Under the pieces are notes generated by a model. That model had not been told where the DNA came from. It was given only the letters and a program-made list of their open reading frames with translations, and did not search any database. Below are positions 33,415 to 44,069 of a DNA stretch of 64,000 nucleotides, piece after piece. Source of the stretch: Onthophagus taurus. Its lineage: Eukaryota; Arthropoda; Insecta; Coleoptera; Scarabaeidae. Each line of letters opens with the position of its first letter. Within the stretch, counting starts at the first letter, position 1. Made by a program: the position numbers and the translations under genes. The DNA is taken from contig NC_091966.1 of NCBI RefSeq assembly GCF_036711975.1, positions 42,973,501 through 43,037,500 of the forward strand. Direction: 5' to 3'.

Positions 33415-35596
33415 CAGGGTGTCCCAATTTCGATGTCCGCATAGGCTATCTCCGAAACTAAAAGAGATAGGAAAAAAGTAGCTTACATGTCATGATCTCG
33501 TTTTTTGAGAAAATGTTAATGCCGAAAACTCCGAACAGCTATCGTCTTTTGTTTTCGCCCTATCGGCAAAAACTGAAAATTTTGCGAAAACGACATTCGC
33601 AAATATCTCACTTATTATCAAAGATGGAGTATTATAAATAAAACATTATATGGGCAACTTTTTACGAAGAATTCAGTGGCGTAGGTAGAATTTTTTTCCC
33701 ATCTTTTATTTTCGAGATTTTAGACGTAACTTTATTTTTTTAAATGGAAACCATAGTTGGCTTTGACTTAAAATAATTTGTTATTTTCTTCTGATAACAA
33801 ATATATATAGTTTGTAGGGTATATTTCTTATGGTTATTGAATAATTAACAAAGATTCATTTTGTTCTGTCTAAAACTAATGTATGTATTTAAAAGTTAAT
33901 GTTACTATGGTGATAACCATACATACTATGATGGAACATAATGTATCAAATAATTGCCAAAGTTTGTATTTAAAAATTCGATATCAACTCTGGCATTATG
34001 TGCTGGCATTATGCACCAGTGTGTTAAGTGTCAAAGTATAACAAAACTGAATAAAACTTTACAATGAATTTCGAAAATTATGAAAAATGTAACATGATAG
34101 AATGCTATATGTTATCAGATAACAATGCGACGTTAGCCGCGGAATTTTATTTCACAAGATATCCAGAAAGAAGACAACCGCACGTACGAACCTTCAGCCG
34201 GTCAGCAGAAAATTTAATAGATATTTGGTCCTTCCCCAAACCACTACAAAAACATACCAAAATGACCTGCAAGAGAAATTGCAACAAGACGTCTAACCCA
34301 AAAGACGCTGCTCCCGAATATGAAAGAAAAATAAGTATAAACCATACAAAGCGGGGCTAACTCATTATCTACGTGCCGGAGATGTCAATCGAAGATTAGA
34401 ATTTTGTAGATGATATTTAAAAAAATTAAATAATCTGCTGTTTGTTCAAAATGTAATCTGGACCGATGAAGTCTCTGAGTGTTCAAAGAAGATTGGGGTT
34501 CAATGTATGGTGTGCCCTTTTAGATAATAGAATTTTGGCATATAGTGTCTACCATAAAAACTTAAACTCAGGGAAATACCTCAATATATTAAGGCAGCAC
34601 ATTGAGCCTTTGGACGACAATTTGCCACTAAATATGTCTCAATTGATACATTTTCAATATGACGAAGCACCAGCACATAATGCCAGAGTTGTTAGTGAAT
34701 TTTTAAATACTACTACAAACTCAAGGACAGTAGAATCTAACAGGACTGCTACATCCATTGTTGTGACAGCCTACCAGCAAACTACGTCACACCATTTTCC
34801 ACGCCTAGCTGTTGTTATAGTCTATGCGTTTGCTGTGTGTTTTTAGAGGTTATATCCTAGACGTATTCATATTAGTTTTGAAGTTTTATGTTTTTAGACG
34901 TATTAATGTCTATCATATAACCTCTAAAAACATAGACAGTTATCAGGCGTGGCAAATAGTGTGACGTAGAGTGCGGGCAACCAACCCGTAGTCGACTACA
35001 AAAATACAATGGATATAGCAGTCCTGTTAGATTCTGCTGTCCTTGCTACAAACTTTGGCAATAATTGGAAACAATGCTTTCCCTCATGGTATGGTTATCA
35101 CCATAGCAACATTAACTTTTAAATACATACATTAGATTTAGATGGAACAAAATGAATTTTTGTTAATTATTCAATAACTATAAGAAATATACCCCACAAA
35201 CTATATATATTTCTTATCAGAAGAAAATAACAAATTATTTTAAGTCATAGCCAACTATGGTTTCCATTTAAAAAAATAAAGTTACGTCTAAAATCTCGAA
35301 AATAAAAGATGGGAAAAAAATTCTACCTACGCCACTGAATTCTTCGTAAAAAGTTGCCCATATAATGTTTTATTTATAATACTCCATCTTTGATAATAAG
35401 TGAGATATTTGCGAATGTCGTATTCGCAAAATTTTCAGTTTTTGCCTATAGGGCGAAAACAAAAGACGATAGCTGTTCGGAGTTTTCGGCATTAGCATTT
35501 TCTCGAAAAACGAGATCATGACATGTAAGCTACTTTTTTTCTATCTCTTTTAGTTTCGGAGATAGCCTATGCGGACATCGAAATTGGGACACCCTG
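33415..35596 (+). mobile_element. mariner-like transposon with about 510-bp TIRs, TA target site
   Basis: Ends CAGGGTGTCCCAATTTCGAT and its complement are bounded by TA at 33413-33414 and 35597-35598. The inverted repeats run about 510 bp on each side (33415-33930 against 35087-35596), unusually long for the superfamily. The flanking sequence (TTTAAAATGAG before, CAAACACGAC after) shows insertion in the core motif of composite copy A. Confidence 0.92.
34064..34846 (+). pseudogene. mariner-type transposase, decayed
   Basis: The first part (34064-34360, 98 codons) has an HTH-like start with NATLAAEFYFTRYPERRQPHVRTF reading. The second part, in other frames, has VIWTDE near 34455 (first acidic site), GFNVWCALLDNRILAY, FQYDEAPAHNARVVSEFL (second acidic site) and then sequence that loses similarity. 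Frameshifts and the missing third catalytic region make it non-functional. Confidence 0.8.
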
Positions 35597-36489
35597 TACA
35601 AACACGACATATTTATCTTCAATATTAATGAAGTTATGGTCAATTGTCGGTTACAAATGTCAACGTCAATTTTGACATATTTGTAATCGTCGTGAAAAAT
35701 CCTTTAAAATGAGCCCAAACATGATACGTTTAATTCCAATATTATTCGAGATATAAGCGACTTCCGATTTGAAATGTCAATGTCATTTTGACATATTCTT
35801 AATTTTTATAAAATGTCTTAATATTTGTCACAAAAACAAAAATATAATAAAAAAAAATAAAAAATTAAGGTTGGTATTAATATTTAAAAATTAAATTGCT
35901 ACCTGCATTGTTGCTAACTTCGGGTTTAACGTTTTTTATTCTAACTTTTTTGTTTTTTGAAATAAGTGCGTCATCTTTGGACTCATTTTAAAGGTTTTTT
36001 AATGAAGATGTCAAATATGTCAAAATTGATGTTGACGTTTCAAACCGGAAGTGATTGTATTTCCATTAATATTAAAGTTAAATATGTCGAGTTTGGACTC
36101 ATTTTAAAGGTTATTTTATGAAGATTACGAATATAATAAAATTAAAGTTGACATTGACAACTGAACGTTTTTTTTACAACTAAACCCGACTGTTTCTAGG
36201 TCTTATGTTAGTTCTAGTCATAGTGCTAGTGTAAAACTAGAACTAACACTAGATCTAAAACTAGAAATATTCGGGTAAGTTCTTGTCTAAGACGTCCGGC
36301 TAAACCTAAAACTTTTTAGTTCTAGGTCTAGTGTTAGGTCTAGTTTTAATTGTTATTTAACCCTAAATTCTTGTACATTTTAATTGATTTAAAAAAAATT
36401 TTTTTTTGATTTAATCCACTTACCTTGCTTATAATTTCATCCATTTACCCATTTTGAATTAAATACAACCTTTAAATCTAATTAATTAT

Positions 36490-36960
36490 GTGTTTTTCAT
36501 TAAAAAAACTTAAATTCAACTTCAATTTTGACAAGCAACCGCAATATTTGGATCTTAATCACCATGGTAACCGAGTCTAGTTGGATAACCTAAAAATATT
36601 TTTTTACCAATTCGAACCTAATTTTTATTAATTTTAAAACAATTCGAATTCTTTACGATTATCTCGCATTCATAACAAATTCGTTAATTGTAATTAATTT
36701 AAACCGATTCTAATTAAGAGAAATAAATTAAAAATATCTTTTTTTGATTTAATCCACTTACCTTGTTTATAACTCCCTAGATAAACCAATTTTGAGTTAA
36801 ATACAGCCTTTTAAACCAATTAAATAAAACTTTTTCCTTAAAAAAAACTTAAATTCAATTTCAATTTTGACAAGCACCTGCAATATTTGGATCTTATCAC
36901 CATGGTAACAGAGTCAAGTTAGATAACCTAACAATAATAAAATTATAACCGTTAATATTA
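36490..36960 (-). repeat. 357-bp repeat units in composite copy A
   Basis: About one and a half units with ATCTTAATCACCATGG (about 36552) and ATCTTATCACCATGG (about 36891), the complement of units at 38.7-39.6 kb and 58.1-58.7 kb. Confidence 0.85.
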
Positions 36961-37206
36961 ATATTTCGCTTTATATTTTAATTTGTTTTTAATTTTATTT
37001 CCTCTTTTTTCTTTTACATTTTTGTATATTGCTTCTTAAGTGAAATACACTGTATAAATAATATGTTTACTCAACGGACCTTGAATAGATGGCGTTTTTT
37101 TTGACATTTACGTCAAATTAACCTCAAAACACAATTCTAATCAATTTTTATCAAAAACAAAGTGATTGTTGATTAATTTTATATTTTAATTAAATATTTT
37201 AAAATC

Positions 37207-38130
37207 ATGGCGTTATTAAATTTAGGAGACGACCCTTGGTAAATCAATCAATCATTTATAACCATCAAAATAAATAATTTCTTTTTTAAGGTTATTGGAA
37301 TATGAATCATGCGAAAAACTACGAAGAGATATCATGGAGCAATTATCACTAAGACAAACCCTGACTAAATCCTCCGATAAATTCGCAAGTCTCTCAGCAA
37401 ACATTAGGATTCGATTAAAACAGTTTAATAACGAAGTTAATGAGTTACGGGGAAAACTCGAAGTGATTGATTTAAAAACTATGTTATAAACACTTTTATT
37501 CGTTAAATTACGATTTTATTTGTTATGTTATTTTTAGTACGTTTAGTGAAAAAGAAAGGCGTAATAGAAATGTGGAATTATTAGCATCGGAGTACATAAA
37601 AATGCAAAAAGTGTTTGACGATGATAACAGGAGTTTTAATCGAGATAGAATTAATTTATTAGGAGCTTCCACTTGGGGATCGGATGATGAGCAACTTTTA
37701 GGGGCTAGTTCAACTGAAAAAACTGTTGGTGAATTAAAAACTGACCAAAAAACTATGTTGGAAGGTAATTTGACTGAAAATTTTGTTCTTATTAATTTTA
37801 ATTCTTGTTAAATTTGATTTAGAACAAAATAAGGGATTGGAAAATTTATCAAATATATTAGCACGACAAAAAAACATTGCTAATACAATAAGTACAGAAG
37901 TTGATTTGCATCATGGTGAGTTTTTTTGTGTTTTAAAGTGTTGAGTTGAAATAAAAATTGATTTTTTAGATATTATCGAAGATTTGGGGTCGCACATTGA
38001 TAGAACGGATGTTAGATTAGGTACAGAAACTCGTAATGTAGCTGCAGTTGATCGTAAGGATAACACATGCGTTTATTGGGTTGTAATTGTATTGTTATTT
38101 ATAAGCATTGTTACTGTTGTTTGTATTTAA
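37207..38130 (+). CDS. Syx8: syntaxin-8 (Qc-SNARE), five exons
   Basis: Exons 37207-37238, 37291-37482, 37538-37764, 37823-37915 and 37970-38130 all have GT/AG boundaries and compatible phases and give 234 residues (human STX8 has 236). The N-terminus MALLNLGDDPWLLEYESCEK is characteristic of the family. An N-terminal helical region with SLSANIRIRLKQF is followed by RNVELLASEYIKMQ. The SNARE helix runs about 151-210 (GLENLSNILARQK, DIIEDLGSHIDRTD, VDRKDNTC), and a C-terminal anchor at about 213-233 ends almost at the last residue. Syntaxin-8 is known to act in late-endosome fusion with syntaxin-7, Vti1b and VAMP8-type partners. Exon 2's donor is the weak GTTATA. The residue that I align to the zero-layer Gln is His180. 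AATAAA at 38355-38360 may be the poly(A) signal. The gene sits between two opposed copies of one repeat element. Confidence 0.95.
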
Positions 38131-38577
38131 TTATTTTTATCTTATTAATCTCTGTAATTAATTATATATATATTATTTCAATAAGGTAATCGTAAAATAT
38201 ATCTTAAAAAAGATTTTTTTAATAATTTTAGCTTATTTTGTTATCTAACTGATTTAGTGCAAAGAATATATTATATAAGCGAATTTCACTTAATGAAACG
38301 TGTTTTTTATGTTATTTTTTCTAATTCGCGCTTTTATCCTTTTTTTTTAACTAAAATAAAATAATTTTTGACAATGTAGGGAAATAGGTATGTAGCAGTT
38401 GGTAACACTTGAATATAGAAATTTGAATTGACAATTAGAAATTTTCAAAATACAAAATGTATTCACCATAAAGGTGTTTCATGTGCACCTCCCTAAATAA
38501 GAGAAATTGCTCAGAGTTCTATTAAAACACTACGTCTAATGTTACTAACATAAAATCTTGTTATAGCCAAGGTTCGT
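38131..38577. other. syntaxin-8 3' flank
   Basis: 3' UTR and AT-rich spacer up to the start of composite copy B. No other feature seen apart from a candidate AATAAA at 38355-38360. Confidence 0.5.
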
Positions 38578-41060
38578 TGAGTAAACATACTGTATAAGGT
38601 TATCCAACTCCATATGAACGCTGTTGTTATGAACGTTATAGAACGACATTTTTATGTTAAAAAAAAGATATAAAATAAAAAAAATCTTAAAATATAAAAC
38701 GAAATATTAACGGTTATAATTTTATTATTGTTAGGTTATCCAACTTGACTTGACTCGGTTACCATGGTGATTAAGATCCAAATATTGGAGGTGCTTGTCA
38801 AAATTGAAATTGAATTTAAGTTTTTTTTAAGGAAAAAGTTTTATTTAATTGGTTTAAAAGGCTGTATTTAACTCAAAATTGGTTTATCTAGAGAATTATA
38901 AACAAGGTAAGTGGATTAAATCAAAAAAAGATTTTTAATTATAATTTCTCTTAATTAGAATAGATTTAAATTAATTACAATTAACGAATTTGTTATGAAT
39001 GCGAGATAATCGTAAAGAATTCGAATTGTTTTAAAATTAATAAAAATTAGGTTAGAATTGATAAAAAAATCGGAATAAAATTTTATTATTTTAAGGTTAT
39101 CCAACTGGACTATGTTACCATGGTGATTAAGATCCAAATATTGCAGGTGCTTGTCAAAATTGAAATTAAAATTTAAGTTTTTTTAAGGAAAAAGTTTTAT
39201 TTAATTGGTTTAAAAGGCTGTATTTAACTCAAAATTGGTTTATCTAAGGAATTATAAACAAGGTAAGTGGATTAAATCAAAAAAAAGATATTTTTAATTT
39301 ATTTCTGTTAATTAGAATCGATTTAAATTAATTACAATTAATGAATTTGTTATAAATGCGAGATAATCGTAAAGAATTCGAATTGTTTTAAAATTAATAA
39401 AAATTAGGTTAGAATTGATAAAAAAATCGGAATAAAATTTTATTATTTTAAGGTTATCCAACTTGACTCGGTTACCATGGTGATTAAGATCCAAATATTG
39501 CAGGTGCTTGTCAAAATTGACGTTGAATTTAAGTTTTTTTTAAAGAAAAACACATAATTAATTGGATTTAAAGGTTGTATTTAATTCAAAATGGGTAAAT
39601 GGATGAAATTATAAGCAAGGTAAGTGGATTAAATCAAAAACAAATATTTATAGATTAATTAACATTTACAAGAATTTAGGGTTAAATAACAATTAAAACT
39701 AGAAATAACACAAGACCTAGAACAAGAAACAGTTGGGTTTAGTCGTGAAAAAAACTGTCAACTTTAATTTTATTATTATATTCGTAAAATCTTCATAAAA
39801 TAATCTTTAAAGTGAGTCCAAACTTGACGCATTTACCTCAAAAAACCAAAAAGTTCGAACTTTCAACTTTTAATTTTGACATATTTATCAACTTCATAAA
39901 AAATCCTTTAAAATGAGTCCAAACTCGACATATTTAACTTTAATATTTATGAAAATACAATCACTTCCGGTTTGAAACGTCAACGTCAATTTTGACATAT
40001 TTGTCATCTTCATTAAAAAACCTCTAAAATGAGTCCAAAGATGACGCACTTATTTCAAAAAACAACCAAGTTAGACTAAAAAACATTAAACCCGAAGTTA
40101 GCAATTTAATTTTTAAATATTAATACCAACCTTAATTTTTGATTTTTTTTTGTTATATTTTTGTTTTTGTGGCAAATATTAAGACATTTTATAAAAATTA
40201 AGAATACGTCAAAATGACATTGACATTTCAAACTGGAAGTTGTTTATATCTCGAGTAATATTGGAATTAAATGTATTTGAAGTCGTTTTAAAGGATTTTT
40301 CACAACGATTACAAATATGTCAAAATTGAGGTTGACATTTTAAATCTGAAGTCAGTTATCATATAATAGACAAATGGACAACTTCATGGTGTTCTTTCAT
40401 TCTTTATTTAAAAAACCTTTAAAATGAGTCCAAACGTGACGCACTTATCTTAAAAAACAAAAAAGTTGGAACAAAAAACGTTAAACCCGAAGTTAGTAAC
40501 AATGAAGATAGTAATTTAATTATTAAATATTGATAGTAACCTTAATTTGTAATTTTTTGTTTTTGTAATAAATTTTAAGACATTTTATAAAAATTAAGAA
40601 TATGTCAAAATGACATTGACATTTCAAACCGAAAGTTTTTATGTCTCGACTAATATTGGAATTAAACGTATCATGTTTGGGCTCATTTCAAAGGATTTTT
40701 CACGACAATTACAAATATGTCAAAATTGACGTTGACATTTCTAACCGGATGTTGACCATAACTTCATTAATATTGAAGATAAATATGTCGTGTTTGTAGT
40801 CATTTCAAAGGATTTTCAATGAAAATTACAAATATGTCAAAATTGAGGTTGACAGTTCAAATCTGAAGTTAGTTATCATATAATAGACAAATGGACAACT
40901 TCATGGTGTTCTTTTATGATGTATTCTTTATTTAAAAAAACTATTAAAATGAGTCCTAACATGATGTTGCTAGATATCACTATGTTGTATATTTTTATTG
41001 CACTAAAACTAGAAGTAACACTAGAACTAGAAAGTTTCGGGTTTAGCCGTGCTTCTTCAG
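38578..41060 (+). mobile_element. composite repeat element, copy B
   Basis: Starts CAAGGTTCGTTGAGTAAAC at 38578 and continues through 357-bp repeat units, a block with AACTAGAAATAACACAAGACC, about eight units carrying AAAATGAGTCC or its complement (39.8-40.95 kb), and an end block ACTAGAACTAGAAAG TTTCGGGTTTAGCC with a short inverted stretch GTGCTTCT TC AGACGCAC (41047-41067). No ORF. Opposite in orientation to copy A. Confidence 0.78.
38700..39600 (+). repeat. 357-bp tandem units (about 2.5) in composite copy B
   Basis: GGTGATTAAGATCCAAATATTG occurs at about 38766, 39121 and 39479 (spacing 355-358). Two 60-codon minus-strand frames inside are identical by-products of the repeat. Confidence 0.9.
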
Positions 41061-41089
41061 ACGCACGTTAGTTCTAGTTTTAATTAATT

Positions 41090-41650
41090 TACGAAGTGTG
41101 TGAACAGCTTTGGGGTTGTGTATATATTAATAATACTGCCTATGGGTTTGGAGTGATATATAGGTCCCCAAACACAAATTTAACGCAATTTTTTAGAAGA
41201 TACTTTGGCATTTATTATTCCAGAATGCAGGGATATTTTTGGTGGGAGGGACATGAACTTGGACTTGATGAAGCCTGACAGTTCTTATGGAAGAAAGTTT
41301 TCTACTTTATTAGAATCATATGGCCTTCGACAGATAGTTACCGAACCTACGCAAATTACTTCAACATCACAAACACTTATTGATATTGCTATATGCTCGG
41401 GAAGTTTATTTTCTTTTATTGGTATACGGTCGATGCACGGAATAACAGACCATGAGCTGGTCGAATGCTCATTACAAATTATAAGTTCAAAAATCATGCC
41501 GGAAATAAAAACTTACCGCAATCTAAAAAAAATTAATATGCAAGCGTTTGCCTCTGACCTTGAAAATTTGCCAGTTGCTCTAAAAAGCCTGCACCCTGGT
41601 TGTTTCCCGATCTCAAGGAGAAAGTACAAAGAAAGCGAGCGAAGAACTCC
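41090..41650 (+). mobile_element. LINE endonuclease-domain fragment
   Basis: The plus-strand frame 41096-41278 (LWGCVYINNTAYGFGVIYRSPN) continues after a frameshift in 41205-41650 with MNLDLMKPDSSYGRKFSTLL, GLRQIVTEPTQITSTSQTLIDI and HGITDHELVECSLQI. These are the successive blocks of an APE-type endonuclease (Asp-Asn/Asp-Leu box, Thr-Leu-Ile-Asp, and the terminal Ser/Thr-Asp-His), as in jockey-like LINEs. No reverse transcriptase follows. Confidence 0.85.
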
Positions 41651-41714
41651 TTGTTTTTTCCTTTTAATTTTCTTTTCTATCGACAACCTCTGTTATGTCA
41701 GTGCACCTTTATGT

Positions 41715-42180
41715 TATTGAGAGTTGGTCTTTATTGCTTATATCAGGAGTACAGTCAGCTATGATTGCAAAATGCTTTGAATTCTTTACGTGGCATAATA
41801 TTGCGGATTTAACTTGCGATGCCATTAAATCTGTCAATTAATTTTGTATATTTTTGCCACAATAATGGTCAGCCAACTCACCTTTCATTACTAATTTGAC
41901 ATACTCCTTCATGACAGGGTCAAACCTTGCCAAGAATTGTATGAACTCTAGAAATTTCCCTTTATTTTAGGTAAATAATTTATCAGAAGATCCTCTGATA
42001 GCCAGATTATTTTCAATTAATATAATCTGTATTAGTCGTTGAAGCACATTTTTCAAGCAAAACTTTTCCTTTGCAATGCTACCCAATGCCTGTACTATTA
42101 AGCTATGTTGCATTTTATGTGGGACAGTGCAGGTGCATAATAGTTTCGTAACTATGGTTACTGTATTCATATATTACGAG
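41715..42180 (-). mobile_element. hAT-related (DUF4371 / ZMYM1-like) transposase remnant
   Basis: On the minus strand KFCLKNVLQRLIQIILIENNLAIRG (42.0-42.1 kb), then FDPVMKEY and finally ADCTPDISNKDQLSI (about 41720-41765) follow in order with several stops and frame changes. This pattern is familiar from transposon-derived zinc-finger MYM-type proteins with DUF4371. Confidence 0.7.
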
Positions 42181-43429
42181 TTATATGACATTCCCTTATA
42201 GTCTTTAAATAAAATGTTTTCATTGAATGGAAATGTGCTGTATAGAAAAGCAATAGTGATATTGATGTAATTCCTGTTCTAGCATCTTCCGCCGATCCGA
42301 TCTGTTCAAGATATCCTTCTCCAATTTACGATGCCACGGGTTTTGGTATCGTCCTCCACCTCGTCCAAGTATCTTGTCTTGAGTCCCTCCTTTTTGAGTT
42401 CCATTATAATCATCAGTTATGATTTTTTTAAGGAGTTGATTTTCAACATTCTTTGGCTTCCCACACCCGCTCCTCCAACATATTCTTGTCATTCTTCGTC
42501 ACACCGTCCTACACTATGTTTGTTGTCTTTTGAGTTAAGACTCATATCTTACATCCGTTTCGTTACCTAACGATAAGGAGTATAACAAAGTAATTATTTG
42601 TAATAAAAGAAAACCAATATAAACAAGCGCTTTATTTGATAATAACCAAAACAGACATTGTGTTTATGTTAATGTAACCTCGTATAATACATTTTTCTGT
42701 TAATTTTAATGAGTATCAACAAGTGTTAGTGCGTAAAGTACAGAACATTTAAAAGTTTAATTGCTCACGATGGTTGTTGCAGATTAATTTTAATTTTTCG
42801 CTTGTTCCCACCAATGTATTGCTGTACGTTTTTAAATTTATTTAGATTTTTTTTTGTTAATCGAATGTACAAAGATCTTATCTACTAACTTTTTATCAAT
42901 GTATTTACTAAGATTACTTTTAATGAATTAATTAATTAATAAGTAAAGTGTTAATAACTGTGCTATCACAGGTAAGTACCGAGGCGGTGTAACCCGTATT
43001 TTTCTTCGTAATTTTGTGATAACATTATAATATGTAATTAGACATTTAAAAGTGCACCGATAATAGTTATAATATTTAACGTTTTTTTTTTAATTTTATT
43101 TTATAACAAGAATTAGCTAAAATACGGTCAGTAGAAAATCAGTCTCATTTATGCAAAGCCTACAATTTATTAATAAATATATTAGTATATTGAAAAATCT
43201 CATTTAGCATCTCATTTTTTTAAAATTCCTTTCATTCCGTTTAACATATTTCTTTTTTGAGCATTTGTACGTTATCATTCTTTCCTCAAACAATTTTTAT
43301 CAAATGATTGTTCGATGATTCCGTGTAATTACTTTTTTATTTCTTTTTAGAATATTACTTGTGCAAATGTAAAACGTTACGTAATTATCGTAATTATCCT
43401 TATTTAATATTAATAATTTAAAATGTAAT
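42181..43429. other. no gene seen
   Basis: AT-rich spacer. A 90-codon minus-strand frame at 42220-42492 has low-complexity Gly/Lys/Arg content and no recognised motif. The right part is presumably the 3' UTR or flank of the minus-strand gene ending at 43430. Confidence 0.4.
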
Positions 43430-43886
43430 TTAATCCGAATGTCCATTTCCGGTGACCATAACTTTTTTCCAAGCTCGTTCAGTTTCGGGAATCAACAATT
43501 CCCCTTTTTTAAAGTTACCATATCGATGATGCCGCGAAGACGACGATGACGGAACGTAATTTACAGAGCTTTGTAATTTTCCGCTGCTACTACTTTTTCG
43601 AATTTCTATTTTTGGCTCTCTCGTTTGTAACAAAGGCGACGTTGCTCTCGGCGAATCTTCGCCGCTATTAAAACTATCGCTTGAACTTTTTACGCGTTCT
43701 TTCTTCCTTAAACTTTGTTCTATTCTTCTTAAAAATCTAAAAATTGTTTTTAAAAAGTACGCGTTAATTCAGCAAATAAAACAATGAAAATTACCTTATT
43801 TGATGGCTAATTGTACGTAGCCTACTTATTTTCTTATGCCTATAAAGGTCTTGGTCAGATTTTGGCAGCATTACACTATGGGCGTC
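43430..43886 (-). CDS. two C-terminal exons of an unrecognised, basic, Ser-rich protein
   Basis: An exon at 43886-43795 follows a pyrimidine-rich acceptor (TTTTTTCTTTTTAAG) and reads DAHSVMLPKSDQDLYRHKKI, then SRLRTISHQI, ending at AAG|GTAATT in phase 2. The next exon, 43736-43430, continues FLRRIEQSLRKKERVKSSSD, then a Ser-rich stretch, and ends ERAWKKVMVTGNGHSD with TGA/TAA-type termination at 43430. Together about 132 residues: a short amphipathic basic helix then disorder. The incoming phase is 0, which fits the phase-0 donor at 56281 in the exon 56266-57768, so it may be the end of that gene, with an intron of about 12 kb. I do not recognise the family. Confidence 0.6.
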
Positions 43887-44069
43887 CTTAAAAAGAAAAA
43901 AGCAATAATGTTCTATTACTAAAATACGAATTATTAGAAAATAAGCACTAAAATCACACATTTTAAACTTAAAATAAGTCTCTGTTACGCAACTCACTTC
44001 AAAATATGCGTAGTACCTGACAAAACAAATATTAGGGGCGAACTACAACGAGCTAGTGAAAGGCAGCAG

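Larger units (their letters stand above)
33020..37083 (-). mobile_element. composite repeat element, copy A (minus orientation), with two later insertions
   Basis: The right end, read on the minus strand, is CAAGGTCCGTTGAGTA (ends at 37083). Moving left come one and a half units of a 357-bp repeat containing CACCATGGTAACCGAGTC, the CTAGTTCTAG motif with a GTCTAAGACGTCCGGCTAAA hairpin-type motif (36.2-36.35 kb), then units with the CATTTTAAAGG core. It ends near 33020 in a TAGGTCTAGTGTTAGTTCTA block. The same order occurs in copies B (38578-41060) and C (57951-60115). A LINE tail (33247-33376) and a mariner-like element (33415-35596) are inserted in it. No ORF of its own. Confidence 0.75.

Noticed and set aside
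38955..39494. Repeated 60-codon frames beginning MDLNHHGN
   Set aside because: By-products of the 357-bp repeat; identical sequence only reflects tandem duplication and other copies carry stops.
42220..42492. 90-codon minus-strand frame rich in Gly/Arg/Lys
   Set aside because: No recognised motif, no splice or promoter evidence and no support from neighbours.
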